Shown here in pieces: positions 63,568 through 64,000 of a stretch of DNA of 64,000 nt (positions within the stretch are counted from its first letter, which is position 1; each line of letters begins with the position of its first letter). A model generated the notes under the pieces. The model ran no database searches and was not told the origin of the DNA. It was given only the letters and a program-made list of their open reading frames with translations. The DNA is taken from assembly GCA_963281255.1 (NCBI GenBank), contig OY725492.1, positions 1,116,001 to 1,180,000 on the forward strand. The letters run 5' to 3'. The translations under genes were made by a program, and so were the position numbers. Origin of the DNA: Aphrocallistes beatrix. Taxonomy: Eukaryota; Porifera; Hexactinellida; Sceptrulophora; Aphrocallistidae.

Positions 63568-64000
63568 CAAGCGCGCTTCGCTTGCTTGCGCTGCGCGGCT
63601 TGCAGACACTGCGTGTCCACAGAGTCGCCCTGCGGGCGCCTGAAGTTACTCAATCTAACCTATTTTGGGAATTTTTTTATTTCATATAAATATTGTGAAC
63701 AAAGGTTAACGAATAATTTCTCATATGGATCCGAAGATATAATATTCAAAATCTACAGCAATAAAAACTCCATGTCAACCGTTGGAAGCTAGTCTCTAGC
63801 CTATTTTTGTAATTTGTTTACTTTTTTTGTTTACTTACAAAAGTAAAAAAATAATTCATCATATAGATCTGAAAATATGATATTCGAAATCTACACCCCT
63901 GAAATCCCTATGGCAACCGTTTAAAGCAAGTTTCTTGCATATTTTTGAGATTTGTTTACTTTATGTTTCTAATGTAAACAAAAGTAAACAAATAATTTAT
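63568..64000 (-). mobile_element. Helitron-like family B, copy B5 (runs off the window)
   Basis: CAAGCGCGCTTCGCTTGC immediately follows the head end of B4, giving a head-to-tail tandem. Hairpin module, then B body with the 140-bp units up to the window end. Confidence 0.75.

Overview
This is a eukaryotic, metazoan-type genomic window. It is AT-rich and intron-poor, with host genes embedded in a dense nest of transposable elements. The animal signature comes from an adhesion GPCR, two coiled-coil/NHL proteins of the TRIM-NHL kind, a giant RNF213-like AAA+ protein and a Tret1/SLC2-like sugar transporter. Single-exon genes and the repeat spectrum suggest an invertebrate, perhaps an early-branching one such as a sponge, but the sequence alone does not settle the species. 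One assembly gap of 200 N lies at 20580-20779.

Layout. 1-2.5 kb: an internally deleted mariner, small MITEs and a near-perfect palindrome. 2.57-23.2 kb (+): an adhesion GPCR gene whose visible exons are 2566-2636, 5807-6095, 7230-7627 and 21190-23169; upstream exons are not seen. Its introns hold a Ty3/Gypsy remnant, several Helitron-like elements, a CR1/L2-like LINE, a satellite, a mariner and a Penelope-like element (PLE) preceded by a candidate hammerhead ribozyme. 24.8-26.0 and 31.1-32.4 kb (-): two paralogous NHL genes. 28.1-29.7 kb: a cluster of Helitron-like elements. 33.1-35.2 kb (-): a second Gypsy remnant. 36.6-38.9 kb (+): an intact 762-residue Mutator-like transposase with a C-terminal PHD finger. 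39.6-41.6 and 43.9-46.6 kb: a direct duplication carrying a sugar-transporter gene, intact in copy 1 and carrying one nonsense codon in copy 2. 47-52 kb: MITEs, an inverted duplication, a possible small Cys-rich ORF and a Gypsy gag fragment. 52.16-61.39 kb (+): a large part of an RNF213-like gene, broken by three frame changes and ending at a splice donor. 61.4-64 kb: its next intron, filled with Helitron-like repeats.

The main novelty is a pair of related non-autonomous families, here called A (about 500 bp) and B (about 620-930 bp). Both start 5'-TC, end CTTG-3', carry a GC-rich multi-hairpin 3' module and share a 16-bp box near the 5' end. Natural empty sites in this window (B interrupted by A; a Gypsy RT frame interrupted by A; an (ATT)n LINE tail interrupted by B) show insertion between host A and T with no target duplication. 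That is Helitron (rolling-circle) behaviour with a non-canonical 3' end. The second highlight is the PLE: a zinc-finger ORF1, an RT + GIY-YIG ORF2, and a hammerhead-like motif whose core and three helices can be drawn from the sequence.
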